DNA of 64,000 nucleotides, taken from a virus. The DNA is taken from positions 62,001 to 126,000 of the IMG/VR virus record IMGVR_UViG_3300044797_000098; one strand, 5' to 3'. The stretch's first letter is position 1. The number at the start of each line of letters is the position of its first letter. Position numbers and translations under genes: made by a program. The notes under the pieces were generated by a model. It was not told the origin of the DNA. It saw nothing but the letters and a program-made list of their open reading frames with translations, and made no database searches. Positions 24,068 to 32,266 of this stretch are shown here, one piece after another.

Positions 24068-26569
24068 CTAGCATTTTGAAAAACTGCAATCTTTGCAGCG
24101 AAGACAACCTTCTTGGTATATAAGTGTGTTTTCTTGCTTGCAGGACGGGCACACTTTTTCAGCTGATGATTTAGATCCATCTTCAATGTATGATTTAAGT
24201 ACTCTTGCCATAACTTTTGAGAATGAAGTTATATCAGAATATTTATCTTTTTGTAATTGTTCCACGATATATTGAACTGGAACACCGTGTCTTAATGACA
24301 ATGATATTGTCCGCGAGAATGCACCAAAATTAGCATTCTCAAAAACATTGGCAATATCTTTAATTGTCATTTGATCATCTCCCTCGCCAATAATTAAATT
24401 ATATGTTGAAATACCATCTACTTTACCATTTTTTTGGATTTGACCCGTCTTATGTTTATTTGGAATATCTACATATTTCGATAGTCCTCCGAACACTTCG
24501 TATGGCTGACCATTCAATAGACCAACGAACATAGTCCATTGTTCTCCTTGTATTTTTGCTTTCTTTATATCGCAAGGAAGTATGTCGGGTCGTTTTGGAG
24601 CCATAACCGTGTGTATTACATCAGGTCGATCATCGTTTAATTTGCTTTGTTCTGAATTAACCAAAACACCCGTCCTACAACCATCACGATATACCGTAAA
24701 TCCTTTACACCCTGATTCCCATGCTTTCATATATACTTCTGATACAAGTTCTTTTGTAGCTGAATTAGGCAGATTGCAAGTTTTTGAAATCGAATGATCT
24801 ATTGATTTTTGTGCTACGGCCTGCATTTCCACTGATGCAACCCAATCAATATCATTTGATGTTGCTTCCCAGTATGGTGATTTTTTAATATCAGTTTCAC
24901 CTGTAATTTTCATCCATTGAGCTACGCCATGATGATATACCGTAAACTCTTGCCACTTATCTCCCATTTGATCGGTAAAATCAACACGTGCATTTTTATC
25001 ATTTGGATTAATTTTTTTACGACGGACGTATGATAGTGAATATGCTGGTTCAATACCGGATGTTGTTTGTGTTAATGTGGATACACTTCCTGTTGGCGCT
25101 GTTGTAGTTAGTGCAATATTTCTACGACCTGTTTTTTTCCACATCTTTATCACATCATTACCACAATCAGACATAATAGAATTAAGATATGCATGTTTCT
25201 TTTCTTTTTCATAACTAAATACTGGAAATGCTCCGCGTTCTTCCGCAAGAATGCAAGACGAAGTATGGGCGCCAACTGCTAACATACGATATATCTGACC
25301 TGTAATTTCTATCGATTTCTTTGATCCATATTTAATATTTAGCATTGCTAATGCATCACCAAGCGCTGTAATTCCAAGACCTGTTCTTCTACCACCCTCG
25401 TTAGCCTTCAAAACTTTTTTCCATAAATTTAATTCAACTAATTTAGCTTCTTCTGGTTCTGGATCATTTTCAACTTTGGCAATAATCCTATTAATTGCTT
25501 CAATTTCTAAATCTATAATATCATCCATTAAACGTTGTGCTTTGATTACATGATCTTTAAATAGGTCAAAATTAAATGATGCTCGTTTAGTAAATATATT
25601 ATCTACATATGATGTGAGATTTAATGCTACTAATCTACAAGCATCATATTTTGACAAAACAATTTCACCGCATGGATTACTGCTAATTGATTGATATCCC
25701 TCTTCTTTATAGATATCTGCCGGTGTGTTTCTTTGGACTTCATCCCAAAACATTAATCCCGGCTCTGCACTTGCCCAAGCCGAATCAATTATCTGATTCC
25801 ATATCTCTTTGGCTTTAATTGTTTTAGTTATTTTTGCCTCCTCTACACTAAAATTAACTGGCCAGCGAAGCGTGTATTCGCTATCATTTTTTACCGCTTT
25901 CATAAAATCATCATTTAGCCTTATAGAGATATTAGCCCCTGTGACTTTTGTCAAATCTCGTTTTATATTTATGAATGTTTCTATTTCTGGATGATTAATT
26001 GATATTGTAATCATCTCTGCACCACGCCTACCATTCATTGCAACTTCACGACATGTATTGCTAAAACGCTCCATAAAAACACCAATACCGTCTGTTGTTT
26101 TTGCTGCATTTGATGTTGATACACCTTTTGGACGTATTCCTGATATATCGTGTCCGCAACCTCCGCGTCGTTTAAATATCTGAGCCAACTCTTGATCTGC
26201 AAGTAATATACCGCCATATGAATCTAACTTATTAGAATAAACCCCTTGTATAACAAAACAATTAGACAAACTCTGAATTTGATATGGATTTCCAATAGCT
26301 GACATTGGGCTTCCTTGTGGAACAATATATTTAAACTTATCTAATAACGCAAATATTTCTTCCTCATTCATAGGATTAGGATATTTTTTTTCTATTCTGG
26401 CAAACTCTTTTGCTAACCTCCAATGCATATCTGTTGGCGTTAATTCTAAATACTCTCCTTTTTCATTTTGTAAGGCATATTTATCTGTGAATACTTTTGC
26501 AGCCAATTCATCTCCATTAAAATAACTTTGTGAGGCCTCTAAAACTTGTTCATAAGTATATTTTTTCAT
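24068..26569 (-). CDS. nrdJ: Class II (adenosylcobalamin-dependent) ribonucleoside reductase
   Basis: 833 residues. It reduces ribonucleotides to deoxyribonucleotides, using a B12 cofactor to make the active-site radical, so no NrdB partner is needed. Seen: redox Cys104 in S-L-S-N-C-F, the catalytic N-P-C-G-E at 298-302 (Cys300 and Glu302), a likely second redox Cys311, G-L-G-I-T-A-L-G-D, and the phosphate-binding T-A-P-T-G-S-V-S. The C-terminus has a four-cysteine zinc ribbon (C-P-S-C and C-L-R-C-K-D-C, residues ~810-833) carrying the thioredoxin-facing cysteines. AAGGAATAGG precedes the ATG. No thioredoxin is visible nearby, so the host may supply it along with cobalamin. Confidence 0.93.
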   Translation of the reverse strand: MKKYTYEQVLEASQSYFNGDELAAKVFTDKYALQNEKGEYLELTPTDMHWRLAKEFARIEKKYPNPMNEEEIFALLDKFKYIVPQGSPMSAIGNPYQIQSLSNCFVIQGVYSNKLDSYGGILLADQELAQIFKRRGGCGHDISGIRPKGVSTSNAAKTTDGIGVFMERFSNTCREVAMNGRRGAEMITISINHPEIETFINIKRDLTKVTGANISIRLNDDFMKAVKNDSEYTLRWPVNFSVEEAKITKTIKAKEIWNQIIDSAWASAEPGLMFWDEVQRNTPADIYKEEGYQSISSNPCGEIVLSKYDACRLVALNLTSYVDNIFTKRASFNFDLFKDHVIKAQRLMDDIIDLEIEAINRIIAKVENDPEPEEAKLVELNLWKKVLKANEGGRRTGLGITALGDALAMLNIKYGSKKSIEITGQIYRMLAVGAHTSSCILAEERGAFPVFSYEKEKKHAYLNSIMSDCGNDVIKMWKKTGRRNIALTTTAPTGSVSTLTQTTSGIEPAYSLSYVRRKKINPNDKNARVDFTDQMGDKWQEFTVYHHGVAQWMKITGETDIKKSPYWEATSNDIDWVASVEMQAVAQKSIDHSISKTCNLPNSATKELVSEVYMKAWESGCKGFTVYRDGCRTGVLVNSEQSKLNDDRPDVIHTVMAPKRPDILPCDIKKAKIQGEQWTMFVGLLNGQPYEVFGGLSKYVDIPNKHKTGQIQKNGKVDGISTYNLIIGEGDDQMTIKDIANVFENANFGAFSRTISLSLRHGVPVQYIVEQLQKDKYSDITSFSKVMARVLKSYIEDGSKSSAEKVCPSCKQENTLIYQEGCLRCKDCSFSKC

Positions 26570-26608
26570 TCCTATTCCTTCTCACATTTAAGATAGTTCT
26601 ATATTATG

Positions 26609-26630
26609 TTTTCAGCAAGATCGCTGAAAA
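26609..26630. repeat. Perfect inverted repeat between sigma and RNR genes
   Basis: Eight-base arms, TTTTCAGC and GCTGAAAA, with a six-base loop, lie in the 71-nt gap between the sigma-factor stop and the RNR start. No T-run follows in the direction of transcription, so it is not a standard terminator; an operator, RNA processing hairpin or attenuator is possible. TTGCTG-N17-TATCTT, overlapping one arm, is a weak promoter candidate for RNR. Confidence 0.5.
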
Positions 26631-26640
26631 CTAAAAACTT

Positions 26641-27270
26641 TTATAGTCGGATATTTTTTTTCAAAACATCCAGCGCGCCATCAATCATTTTCATGCAATG
26701 AAAACGTGATAGCTTCATTTTTCTACAAACTTTACTAATTGACATTGGCTTATCGCCATCAACACCGAACACAAGATTTACTAATTTCCTTTGTTCATCA
26801 TTTAAATTTTCCATTGCAACATCTATTACTTTTGTTATTTCTAATAATTCTGTTAATTTATCTGGTGTATTTTTTTCCTCTTTAAAAACTGGCATTTTAG
26901 TTTCTCTGTGTGGAACATTTGCTTTTGCGAACTTTAAAGGATATCTTATCACCGTATGGGTATTTGCTGAACGAACAATCCTTGTTTCTATATATTTATG
27001 AGCCCACCAGAAAAAATTACCTTTATTTGGATTATAGTTATTCATCGCTCTAACTAACATCTCTAACCCTTCCTGATTTAAATCTTCATAGTTAGAAAAT
27101 CCTTTATATTTATTTGTCCTCATAGATATTAAATAATAAAACTTTTTTATACATAATTGTTCGTGTTTTTTGAATGACTGAATATCTTCTTCCTTTTTTG
27201 TTTCCTCGCTTCGATTTTTTAGTTCAATAAACGTTGTCATTAAATCCTGAGCTTCATCGATAGATATCAT
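26641..27270 (-). CDS. Sigma-70-family RNA polymerase sigma factor
   Basis: 209 residues from the ATG at 27270; upstream TTG codons lie in the promoter region. Region 2 is visible as Y-E-D-L-N-Q-E-G-L-E-M-L-V-R-A and N-Y-N-P-N-K-G-N-F-F-W-W-A-H-K-Y-I, including the aromatic residues that melt the -10 element. A C-terminal region 4-like segment follows (L-N-D-E-Q-R-K-L-V-N-L-V, S-I-S-K-V-C-R-K-M-K-L-S-R). Region 1.1 is absent. Like T4 gp55 it may direct host polymerase to middle or late phage promoters, which is inference. Its own gene is read from a near-consensus host promoter. Confidence 0.85.
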   Translation of the reverse strand: MISIDEAQDLMTTFIELKNRSEETKKEEDIQSFKKHEQLCIKKFYYLISMRTNKYKGFSNYEDLNQEGLEMLVRAMNNYNPNKGNFFWWAHKYIETRIVRSANTHTVIRYPLKFAKANVPHRETKMPVFKEEKNTPDKLTELLEITKVIDVAMENLNDEQRKLVNLVFGVDGDKPMSISKVCRKMKLSRFHCMKMIDGALDVLKKNIRL

Positions 27271-27283
27271 TCTTACCAGCCTT

Positions 27284-27339
27284 TTGAGCACATTAGTATG
27301 CTCAACAATCAATATAAGACACTTGTAAAAAGATGTCAA
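27284..27339 (-). promoter_or_regulatory. Near-consensus sigma70 promoter plus hairpin for the sigma-factor gene
   Basis: Minus-strand TTGACA (27334-27339, 6/6), exactly 17 nt, TATATT (27311-27316, 5/6). Transcription should begin near 27304, right where the perfect inverted repeat TTGAGCA-N8-TGCTCAA (27284-27305) lies. It could be a 5' RNA hairpin or a repressor site over the start point. Confidence 0.75.
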
Positions 27340-27400
27340 GATATGTTGATCACTATTTTAGGTTTTGTGTAAAAAAGATACTTCGTTAGTGATAGAAAAC

Positions 27401-27598
27401 TTACTTAGAATAGTTATCTTTACTCCAACAATTTCCTGTTAGGACGAAACTTGTTTGTGATATCAAACGCTTAGGCGGAGGACTTATTTTTCCATTTTCT
27501 TTGCATGTGGGACACTCTTGCAATGGATCGTCATGAACTGATTGAACTGCTTCAAACTCTTTATCGCAAGTTTCACAATAATAACAATAAGTTGCCAT
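27401..27598 (-). CDS. FmdB-type zinc-ribbon protein
   Basis: 65 residues. The pattern is that of the FmdB family: M-A-T-Y-C-Y-Y-C-E-T-C-D-K-E-F-E, then C-P-T-C, then a hydrophobic stretch (L-I-S-Q-T-S-F-V-L-T-G) and a short W-x-x-D-x-Y end. Two C-x-x-C pairs bind one zinc. Function in phages is unknown. Good site (AAGGGTAAATAAT). First of a unit of small genes ahead of the sigma gene promoter. Confidence 0.8.
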   Translation of the reverse strand: MATYCYYCETCDKEFEAVQSVHDDPLQECPTCKENGKISPPPKRLISQTSFVLTGNCWSKDNYSK

Positions 27599-27599
27599 A

Positions 27600-27833
27600 T
27601 TATTTACCCTTATTCATAATCTTGGAAATTACATCTTGTGCTATCTTATTGGCTTCATCTTCTGATATTATATTTGTTTTTACTTTGCTATCTACTTCGG
27701 TGAGTATTTTTTGCAATCGTTTTAGACTGCGCGATGGCTTCGGAGTCTTGCCTTGTTGCACATCATCGAATGCTTTTTTTAATTCTTCGATTGCAAAATT
27801 GATTACTTGTTTTTTACTATCGTTTTCTGACAT
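27600..27833 (-). CDS. Hypothetical helical protein
   Basis: 77 residues, almost entirely helical and charged: I-N-F-A-I-E-E-L-K-K-A-F near the N-terminus, and A-N-K-I-A-Q-D-V-I-S-K-I-M at the end. One base separates its stop from the start of the FmdB-type gene. AGGAAATAACAA before the ATG is a clear ribosome binding site. No family recognised. Confidence 0.65.
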   Translation of the reverse strand: MSENDSKKQVINFAIEELKKAFDDVQQGKTPKPSRSLKRLQKILTEVDSKVKTNIISEDEANKIAQDVISKIMNKGK

Positions 27834-27843
27834 TTGTTATTTC

Positions 27844-28170
27844 CTATATTAGGAGTATAAAATCATTTGTATGATTTTCTTTTTCAATAATCTTTATTGT
27901 TTTATCATTTATTTCAGTGAATGAAATTATATATCGTTCATTAAAATCTGATTTATCACCTAATTTTTTTATAGCTTTTGCCTGTTGCTTATCTACGCTA
28001 CGAACATAATTAAGTAATTCATTTTTATCACTCATTATGGTGTGGATTATTCGACTATACCTATTGCCTTGTATTGTTCCATTAGTAAAATTAGGATATC
28101 TTTTATCAAAAAAATATTTATCTGCAACTCCATAATAGATTTTATCGGGGTCGATTTCTTTTTCCAGCAT
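27844..28170 (-). CDS. Hypothetical protein
   Basis: 108 residues. N-terminus M-L-E-K-E-I-D-P-D-K-I-Y-Y-G-V-A, a basic middle (R-Y-S-R-I-I-H-T-I) and a beta-rich C-terminus. It overlaps the upstream FmdB-like gene by 29 bases, and GAGGATTAG in that gene is its ribosome binding site. Not recognised. Confidence 0.65.
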   Translation of the reverse strand: MLEKEIDPDKIYYGVADKYFFDKRYPNFTNGTIQGNRYSRIIHTIMSDKNELLNYVRSVDKQQAKAIKKLGDKSDFNERYIISFTEINDKTIKIIEKENHTNDFILLI

Positions 28171-28462
28171 CTAATCCTCGTTGTATTTGTTCATATTTAG
28201 CCTCGCCAATAAAATTGGAATAAACTTTTTCCGAACTGTATAATTCTTTTGCAAACTTTTGCCCATCTTCTTTTGTTTTGGCAATTAGATCATGTCCTGT
28301 TAGTTCAACAATGCCCCTCCCGCCCAGACTAATTAAATGTATTATGTTTCCTTTGGCATTACATTTGGGGCAGGTGTCTGGATCAGGCGCTTTTATTGAT
28401 TGTTCTAATTCCCATTCGTGATTACATTCTGGCGATTCATGTTTAAATTCATATACTGGCAT
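28142..28462 (-). CDS. Second FmdB-like zinc-ribbon protein
   Basis: 106 residues. The N-terminus M-P-V-Y-E-F-K-H with C-N-H-E-W-E and C-P-K-C-N-A-K is the FmdB-type ribbon, but the first cysteine pair is C-N-H rather than C-x-x-C, so one ligand is probably His. It then has L-I-S-L-G-G-R-G-I-V-E-L-T-G, and a longer C-terminal helical tail than its relative at 27401-27598. Site AAGGAATAAA before ATG. Confidence 0.7.
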   Translation of the reverse strand: MPVYEFKHESPECNHEWELEQSIKAPDPDTCPKCNAKGNIIHLISLGGRGIVELTGHDLIAKTKEDGQKFAKELYSSEKVYSNFIGEAKYEQIQRGLDAGKRNRPR

Positions 28463-28470
28463 TTTATTCC

Positions 28471-29853
28471 TTATTGTTTATTGTTTATTTTGTCTGAAAT
28501 ATCTTCTGGATCTGTTTTCGTACTACTATCAGTATAAGCATCATTTATTAATGCGCAACACTCCATGTGCTTTTTTAATTTACCACTGGTCAATTCTCCA
28601 CGTCTATTTTTTACCATCTCAACGCTAAAATCAGGGCAATGTTTTTCATTGGATCTTGTATTGATTACAACAATCATATCACAATTATCCGATATCATCG
28701 TACTTCTGCGAAAATCTTTTATTCCAAAATTACCCTCTTTACCACCACCCTTTGGATTCAACTGAACTGCACTTAATACTATAATTTCTTTTGCCCTCGC
28801 TAATTCATGAACCCCTTCGGATATTTGTCCTTGAACTAGCCAATCATCTGTAGCATCTGTATCAACATCCATTAAATTTAAATAATCAATAACAACAACG
28901 TCTGGTTTACCATATTGAAGCGCGTAGTCATCAATCATATTTTCTAATGCTTCTGGTGTTGCTTTTCTTGGTAAATCAATTACGGTAAAATGCTTATTGT
29001 AGTTCTTAATAAATTTAAATGCATTTGCAACACGAGCTTTTTGTTCCTCATCTAATGTTGCGTCTCTGATAGATTTTTGTGGAACCATAGCTATTCTCGC
29101 CATTGCTCTTTGCATATAATCTTCATAATTCATCTCTAATGAGAACAGCAATATATTGGAACCGTTATGAAAATTAGACGTCATTGATAGTTCATTATTG
29201 CCAATCCACATTTGAATAGCAGTATTCATTAGTAATAGTGATTTACCTGAACTAGTTATGCCAGCGAAAATTACCAACTCTCCTGATTTCAATCCTGAAT
29301 TGGCGCGATCTATAAAATCATATCCTGTTTTTACGCCAGCATTATAATTTGGATCTTTTATTTTATTATTATATGTGTTTCTAAAATCATCAGCGTAATC
29401 TTTTAAATTTCCCTTTTTATATGAACCTATCTGATTTACATTCTTTATATTATTCAATACTGTCTGTATATCACTAACACTCTTCTTTAAATCAATCTTA
29501 TCTATCTCACCAATATTTTCTTTTAGATTTAAAATTAGTTTTTCTGAATACCTCTTCTTCAATTTTTCTAAATCGTGCTTATACTCTTTATCATCATAAT
29601 TGAACGCCATTATCCTATCGAATAATTGATCTGTGTGCTCAGCGAATGCTTTATTTTTTGCAGGGTCAATACGCTCTAATATTACACGCTTAGTGGGAAC
29701 GTCTTTATATACACGAATATATTCAATAACCAATTTAGCAAAACGCCAAGCGCTCGGATCAAACAACTTCTCATTGCAATCGTGCGCAAACTCTAATGCG
29801 TATTTACGATTGGTTAGAATTGTTTTTAATATAGATAGATCTAGATCATTCAT
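28471..29853 (-). CDS. Replicative DNA helicase, DnaB-like
   Basis: 460 residues with an N-terminal helical domain (~1-130), linker and RecA-like core. Walker A is A-G-I-T-S-S-G-K-S (197-205), a second motif V-V-V-I-D-Y-L-N-L-M-D near residue 325 is Walker B, and L-F-S-L-E-M-N and M-V-K-N-R-R-G-E-L follow the DnaB order, the latter likely holding the arginine finger. It unwinds DNA as a hexamer at the phage fork. It overlaps the upstream 112-residue gene by ATGA and lies two genes from a DnaC-like loader. No DnaG primase domain is present. Confidence 0.9.
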   Translation of the reverse strand: MNDLDLSILKTILTNRKYALEFAHDCNEKLFDPSAWRFAKLVIEYIRVYKDVPTKRVILERIDPAKNKAFAEHTDQLFDRIMAFNYDDKEYKHDLEKLKKRYSEKLILNLKENIGEIDKIDLKKSVSDIQTVLNNIKNVNQIGSYKKGNLKDYADDFRNTYNNKIKDPNYNAGVKTGYDFIDRANSGLKSGELVIFAGITSSGKSLLLMNTAIQMWIGNNELSMTSNFHNGSNILLFSLEMNYEDYMQRAMARIAMVPQKSIRDATLDEEQKARVANAFKFIKNYNKHFTVIDLPRKATPEALENMIDDYALQYGKPDVVVIDYLNLMDVDTDATDDWLVQGQISEGVHELARAKEIIVLSAVQLNPKGGGKEGNFGIKDFRRSTMISDNCDMIVVINTRSNEKHCPDFSVEMVKNRRGELTSGKLKKHMECCALINDAYTDSSTKTDPEDISDKINNKQ

Positions 29854-30188
29854 ATTAGCACCATAAGTTTATTTATTCTTTCCGCATCAATTTTAATTTC
29901 CATAAATGTATCCCAATCTTTATCTCGTAATGTATTCATATAAACATAATATGCCATTAATAATCTAATATCTTGATGCCCATCTAAATCCGATACGGTT
30001 GCAAGATCGCTAAAAAATCCGGCAATTGGTCCAGTTAATCCATAGTATCCATTTTGGGATCTTACACGTTTTATAAACTCTAAACAAAACTGTGTATGTT
30101 CTTCTGTTCCGAACTCATCAGCAAACTCTGGGCGACCTTGTGAGAATGACCAATCAATAAAACTATTTATATGTTGTTCTATACTCAT
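29850..30188 (-). CDS. Hypothetical protein between loader and helicase
   Basis: 112 residues, mostly helical (E-H-I-N-S-F-I-D-W-S-F-S-Q-G, G-H-Q-D-I-R-L-L-M-A-Y-Y-V-Y-M). It overlaps both the loader gene (ATGA at 30185-30188) and the helicase gene (ATGA at 29850-29853), so production is coupled to both. It might be a third replication subunit, which is inference from context. Confidence 0.65.
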   Translation of the reverse strand: MSIEQHINSFIDWSFSQGRPEFADEFGTEEHTQFCLEFIKRVRSQNGYYGLTGPIAGFFSDLATVSDLDGHQDIRLLMAYYVYMNTLRDKDWDTFMEIKIDAERINKLMVLI

Positions 30189-30922
30189 TGTTTTTGTGTT
30201 TTTCTAAAATCTTCTGAAAGAATGGGTATAATCTTTACCCTATTAAATAGTGACTCAATGCTTGTTTTTATACTACCGGTGAATGCATTAATTGGGTTGG
30301 GGCTATTACTGGCGAATAATGTTGGAATCTTATTCTGCGTTCTTGTTCTAAATAAATGCTCCGCTGTTCGCCCAAAAAGATCTGCTCCGCCATCACTTAC
30401 ATAGCGTGAGTCAAACTCATCAACTACAAGCCAATCTACCATTGCAAGCTCTCTCTGCGAAAAATACTTATCATAACTTGGTGAATTAATCAATACATTT
30501 ATCATATCGCTCAACGTGGTATATAAGCAACTGTAGTTTTTCTGGCAGGCAATCTTAAGAATACTTGTAAGAACAAAACTTTTTCCAATTCCGTGCGAAC
30601 CCGCCAGACAAATTGACATACCGCTATCATACATCTTTGGAAGATTTCCAACAACCTGATCATATGTCTTTTTTAATTCTTTACTGCCAGTAAAACTACT
30701 CATTTCAAGATCCCAAAACTCTATTGGGATGTTAGCTTCGGCATATCTATTATAAGCAATCAACATAATACTACAACGTTCACACAACCCGTCATATGCC
30801 TGCTCTATTCGTGTTATGTTCTTTTTAGAACAAGTCTCGCAACCTTGAACCAATGACAATATTTTTCCTTCTACCTTGCGCTGTGGTAGGTTATTTAATG
30901 CTGTCGATCTAATTATACTCAT
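30185..30922 (-). CDS. DnaC/IstB-like helicase-loading ATPase
   Basis: 245 residues. An N-terminal zinc-binding segment has C-E-T-C (28-31) and C-E-R-C (47-50). Walker A is A-G-S-H-G-I-G-K-S (~107-115), and Walker B W-L-V-V-D-E-F-D-S. The sensor-like F-A-S-N-S-P-N follows. This is the AAA+ layout of phage and bacterial helicase loaders. Its position two genes upstream of the DnaB-like helicase supports the role. The zinc part may contact DNA or helicase. Confidence 0.85.
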   Translation of the reverse strand: MSIIRSTALNNLPQRKVEGKILSLVQGCETCSKKNITRIEQAYDGLCERCSIMLIAYNRYAEANIPIEFWDLEMSSFTGSKELKKTYDQVVGNLPKMYDSGMSICLAGSHGIGKSFVLTSILKIACQKNYSCLYTTLSDMINVLINSPSYDKYFSQRELAMVDWLVVDEFDSRYVSDGGADLFGRTAEHLFRTRTQNKIPTLFASNSPNPINAFTGSIKTSIESLFNRVKIIPILSEDFRKTQKQ

Positions 30923-31306
30923 TTATTTCTTTTTTACTCCAAATAACATTGATAGCGATGAACCATAACTTGTTGATACATTACCACTTGGCTCATGTGA
31001 TGTTAGTTTTTCTTTTATTTCTTCTAACTCTACCTTATTGAGTTCTGTTTTCAATTCAGCGAGCGTCTTAATGTCATTAAGAGACTTAATTGTTTTTTCA
31101 GCAACCTCGTTGTATTCTTCGTGAATATTTGTTTCGCTGAATGTAAAAAATAAGACATCGTCGAGTGTCTTTTGTATGACGGTTATTTTATTATTTGTTA
31201 GGGATTTTATGGCTGATTTAGTATCGCTCCAAGATATTACTTGCCCGCTGACTTGAACGCCGTGTCTAAAAAATATAGTAATTTGTGAGTTTATTGGAGG
31301 GATCAT
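30923..31306 (-). CDS. Hypothetical protein with LSm/SH3-like N-terminus
   Basis: 127 residues. The first ~55 residues, I-T-I-F-F-R-H-G-V-Q-V-S-G-Q-V-I-S-W, look like the small barrel of LSm/Hfq-like folds, which I could not confirm. A Lys/Glu-rich helical segment and a short tail with F-G-V-K-K-K follow. Its TAA is directly followed by the loader ATG (TAAATG). Confidence 0.55.
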   Translation of the reverse strand: MIPPINSQITIFFRHGVQVSGQVISWSDTKSAIKSLTNNKITVIQKTLDDVLFFTFSETNIHEEYNEVAEKTIKSLNDIKTLAELKTELNKVELEEIKEKLTSHEPSGNVSTSYGSSLSMLFGVKKK

Positions 31307-31596
31307 ATTAATATCATATACTTTCTCATCTCATCTGCGTAATGCGGATAGTTATTAATAATATGTTGAAAACACACATCCCAATCATATAATATCTCTT
31401 GCGTTATAAACTTAATTACATTTGGAATGGGATTCATCCCCTTACTTTCATATGTTGCAATAAACTTATTCAAGTATCCTGTTGTATATGGAACCCCATG
31501 GTCTTGTAGCTCAATCACTTCAGTAAAATCTGTATCATATAATGTATGATGAATTGAGGGAAGTTTTAAAAAACTTAATTCGTCTTTTATAAACAT
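31303..31596 (-). CDS. Hypothetical protein
   Basis: 97 residues, unrecognised; P-S-I-H-H-T-L-Y-D-T-D-F then helical segments (K-F-I-T-Q-E-I-L-Y-D-W-D-V-C-F-Q). ATGA overlap with the downstream gene and TAATG overlap with the upstream one, so it is read as part of the replication unit. Confidence 0.65.
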   Translation of the reverse strand: MFIKDELSFLKLPSIHHTLYDTDFTEVIELQDHGVPYTTGYLNKFIATYESKGMNPIPNVIKFITQEILYDWDVCFQHIINNYPHYADEMRKYMILI

Positions 31597-31856
31597 TACC
31601 TCAACCTATTTGCTAAATCTTCTGCATACAACGCGAGCCACCCATTTGTATATAAACACTCGGATACTTGCGAGTCTTGAACTAATTTTTCAACAACTCC
31701 GGGCGGTAAGTGATCTCGCATCAATTCATATAGAAAACTAATCAATTTACTATCACGCTCTATATGACCGCTGGCTTCTCGTAATGTATTGATTTCTTGT
31801 TGTCTATCTATTTTCTTATCGGTTTCACTTGTCCAATGAGCTGGTATATTTGTCAT
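31596..31856 (-). CDS. Hypothetical protein
   Basis: 86 residues from the ATG at 31856, chosen because it follows the previous stop as TAAAATG; a longer start at 31916 would run back over the upstream gene in another frame. Helical, with a positively charged first half and L-P-P-G-V-V-E-K-L-V-Q-D in the second. Coupled translation through TAATG with the next gene. Confidence 0.65.
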   Translation of the reverse strand: MTNIPAHWTSETDKKIDRQQEINTLREASGHIERDSKLISFLYELMRDHLPPGVVEKLVQDSQVSECLYTNGWLALYAEDLANRLR

Positions 31857-31857
31857 T

Positions 31858-32265
31858 TTATTTTCTATTACCAAAATAGCGGTATCCTTGTTTTTCCGCA
31901 ATCTCCACGCAATCATTTAATAAATAACTAAGTGGATTTTTAACTTGATCTGGATACTTACCCTCAAATCTAGAAAACGGCTTTGTTGTTAGTGTTTTGA
32001 ATTCATTATCGTAAGCACCCTCTTCTATTCCACAACATAGGCAAACTCTATATTCATTATGATGATCAGAATAATCATCAAGATATGATCCATTATATTG
32101 TGAGCGCCTACATACTGTATGAGTATGCTGACATTCTTTTCGTAATTGTTCTAATGCCTTGCTAGCTTCGGCTTTTAGAAATGCTTCTTCTTTTTTGGAA
32201 TCGGTTTCGTGTGCGAGTTTTATACAGGATATGTAGTCGTGTCGTAGGGTTGGTGCGTTGTTCAT
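31858..32265 (-). CDS. Hypothetical protein with Cys/His cluster
   Basis: 135 residues from the ATG at 32265, just after the methyltransferase TAG. The stretch C-Q-H-T-H-T-V-C-R-R-S, followed by C-L-C-C-G-I-E-E about 25 residues later, supplies at least four possible zinc ligands. A long helical N-terminus (K-K-E-E-A-F-L-K-A-E-A-S-K-A) precedes it. Not recognised. Confidence 0.6.
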   Translation of the reverse strand: MNNAPTLRHDYISCIKLAHETDSKKEEAFLKAEASKALEQLRKECQHTHTVCRRSQYNGSYLDDYSDHHNEYRVCLCCGIEEGAYDNEFKTLTTKPFSRFEGKYPDQVKNPLSYLLNDCVEIAEKQGYRYFGNRK

Positions 32266-32266
32266 G

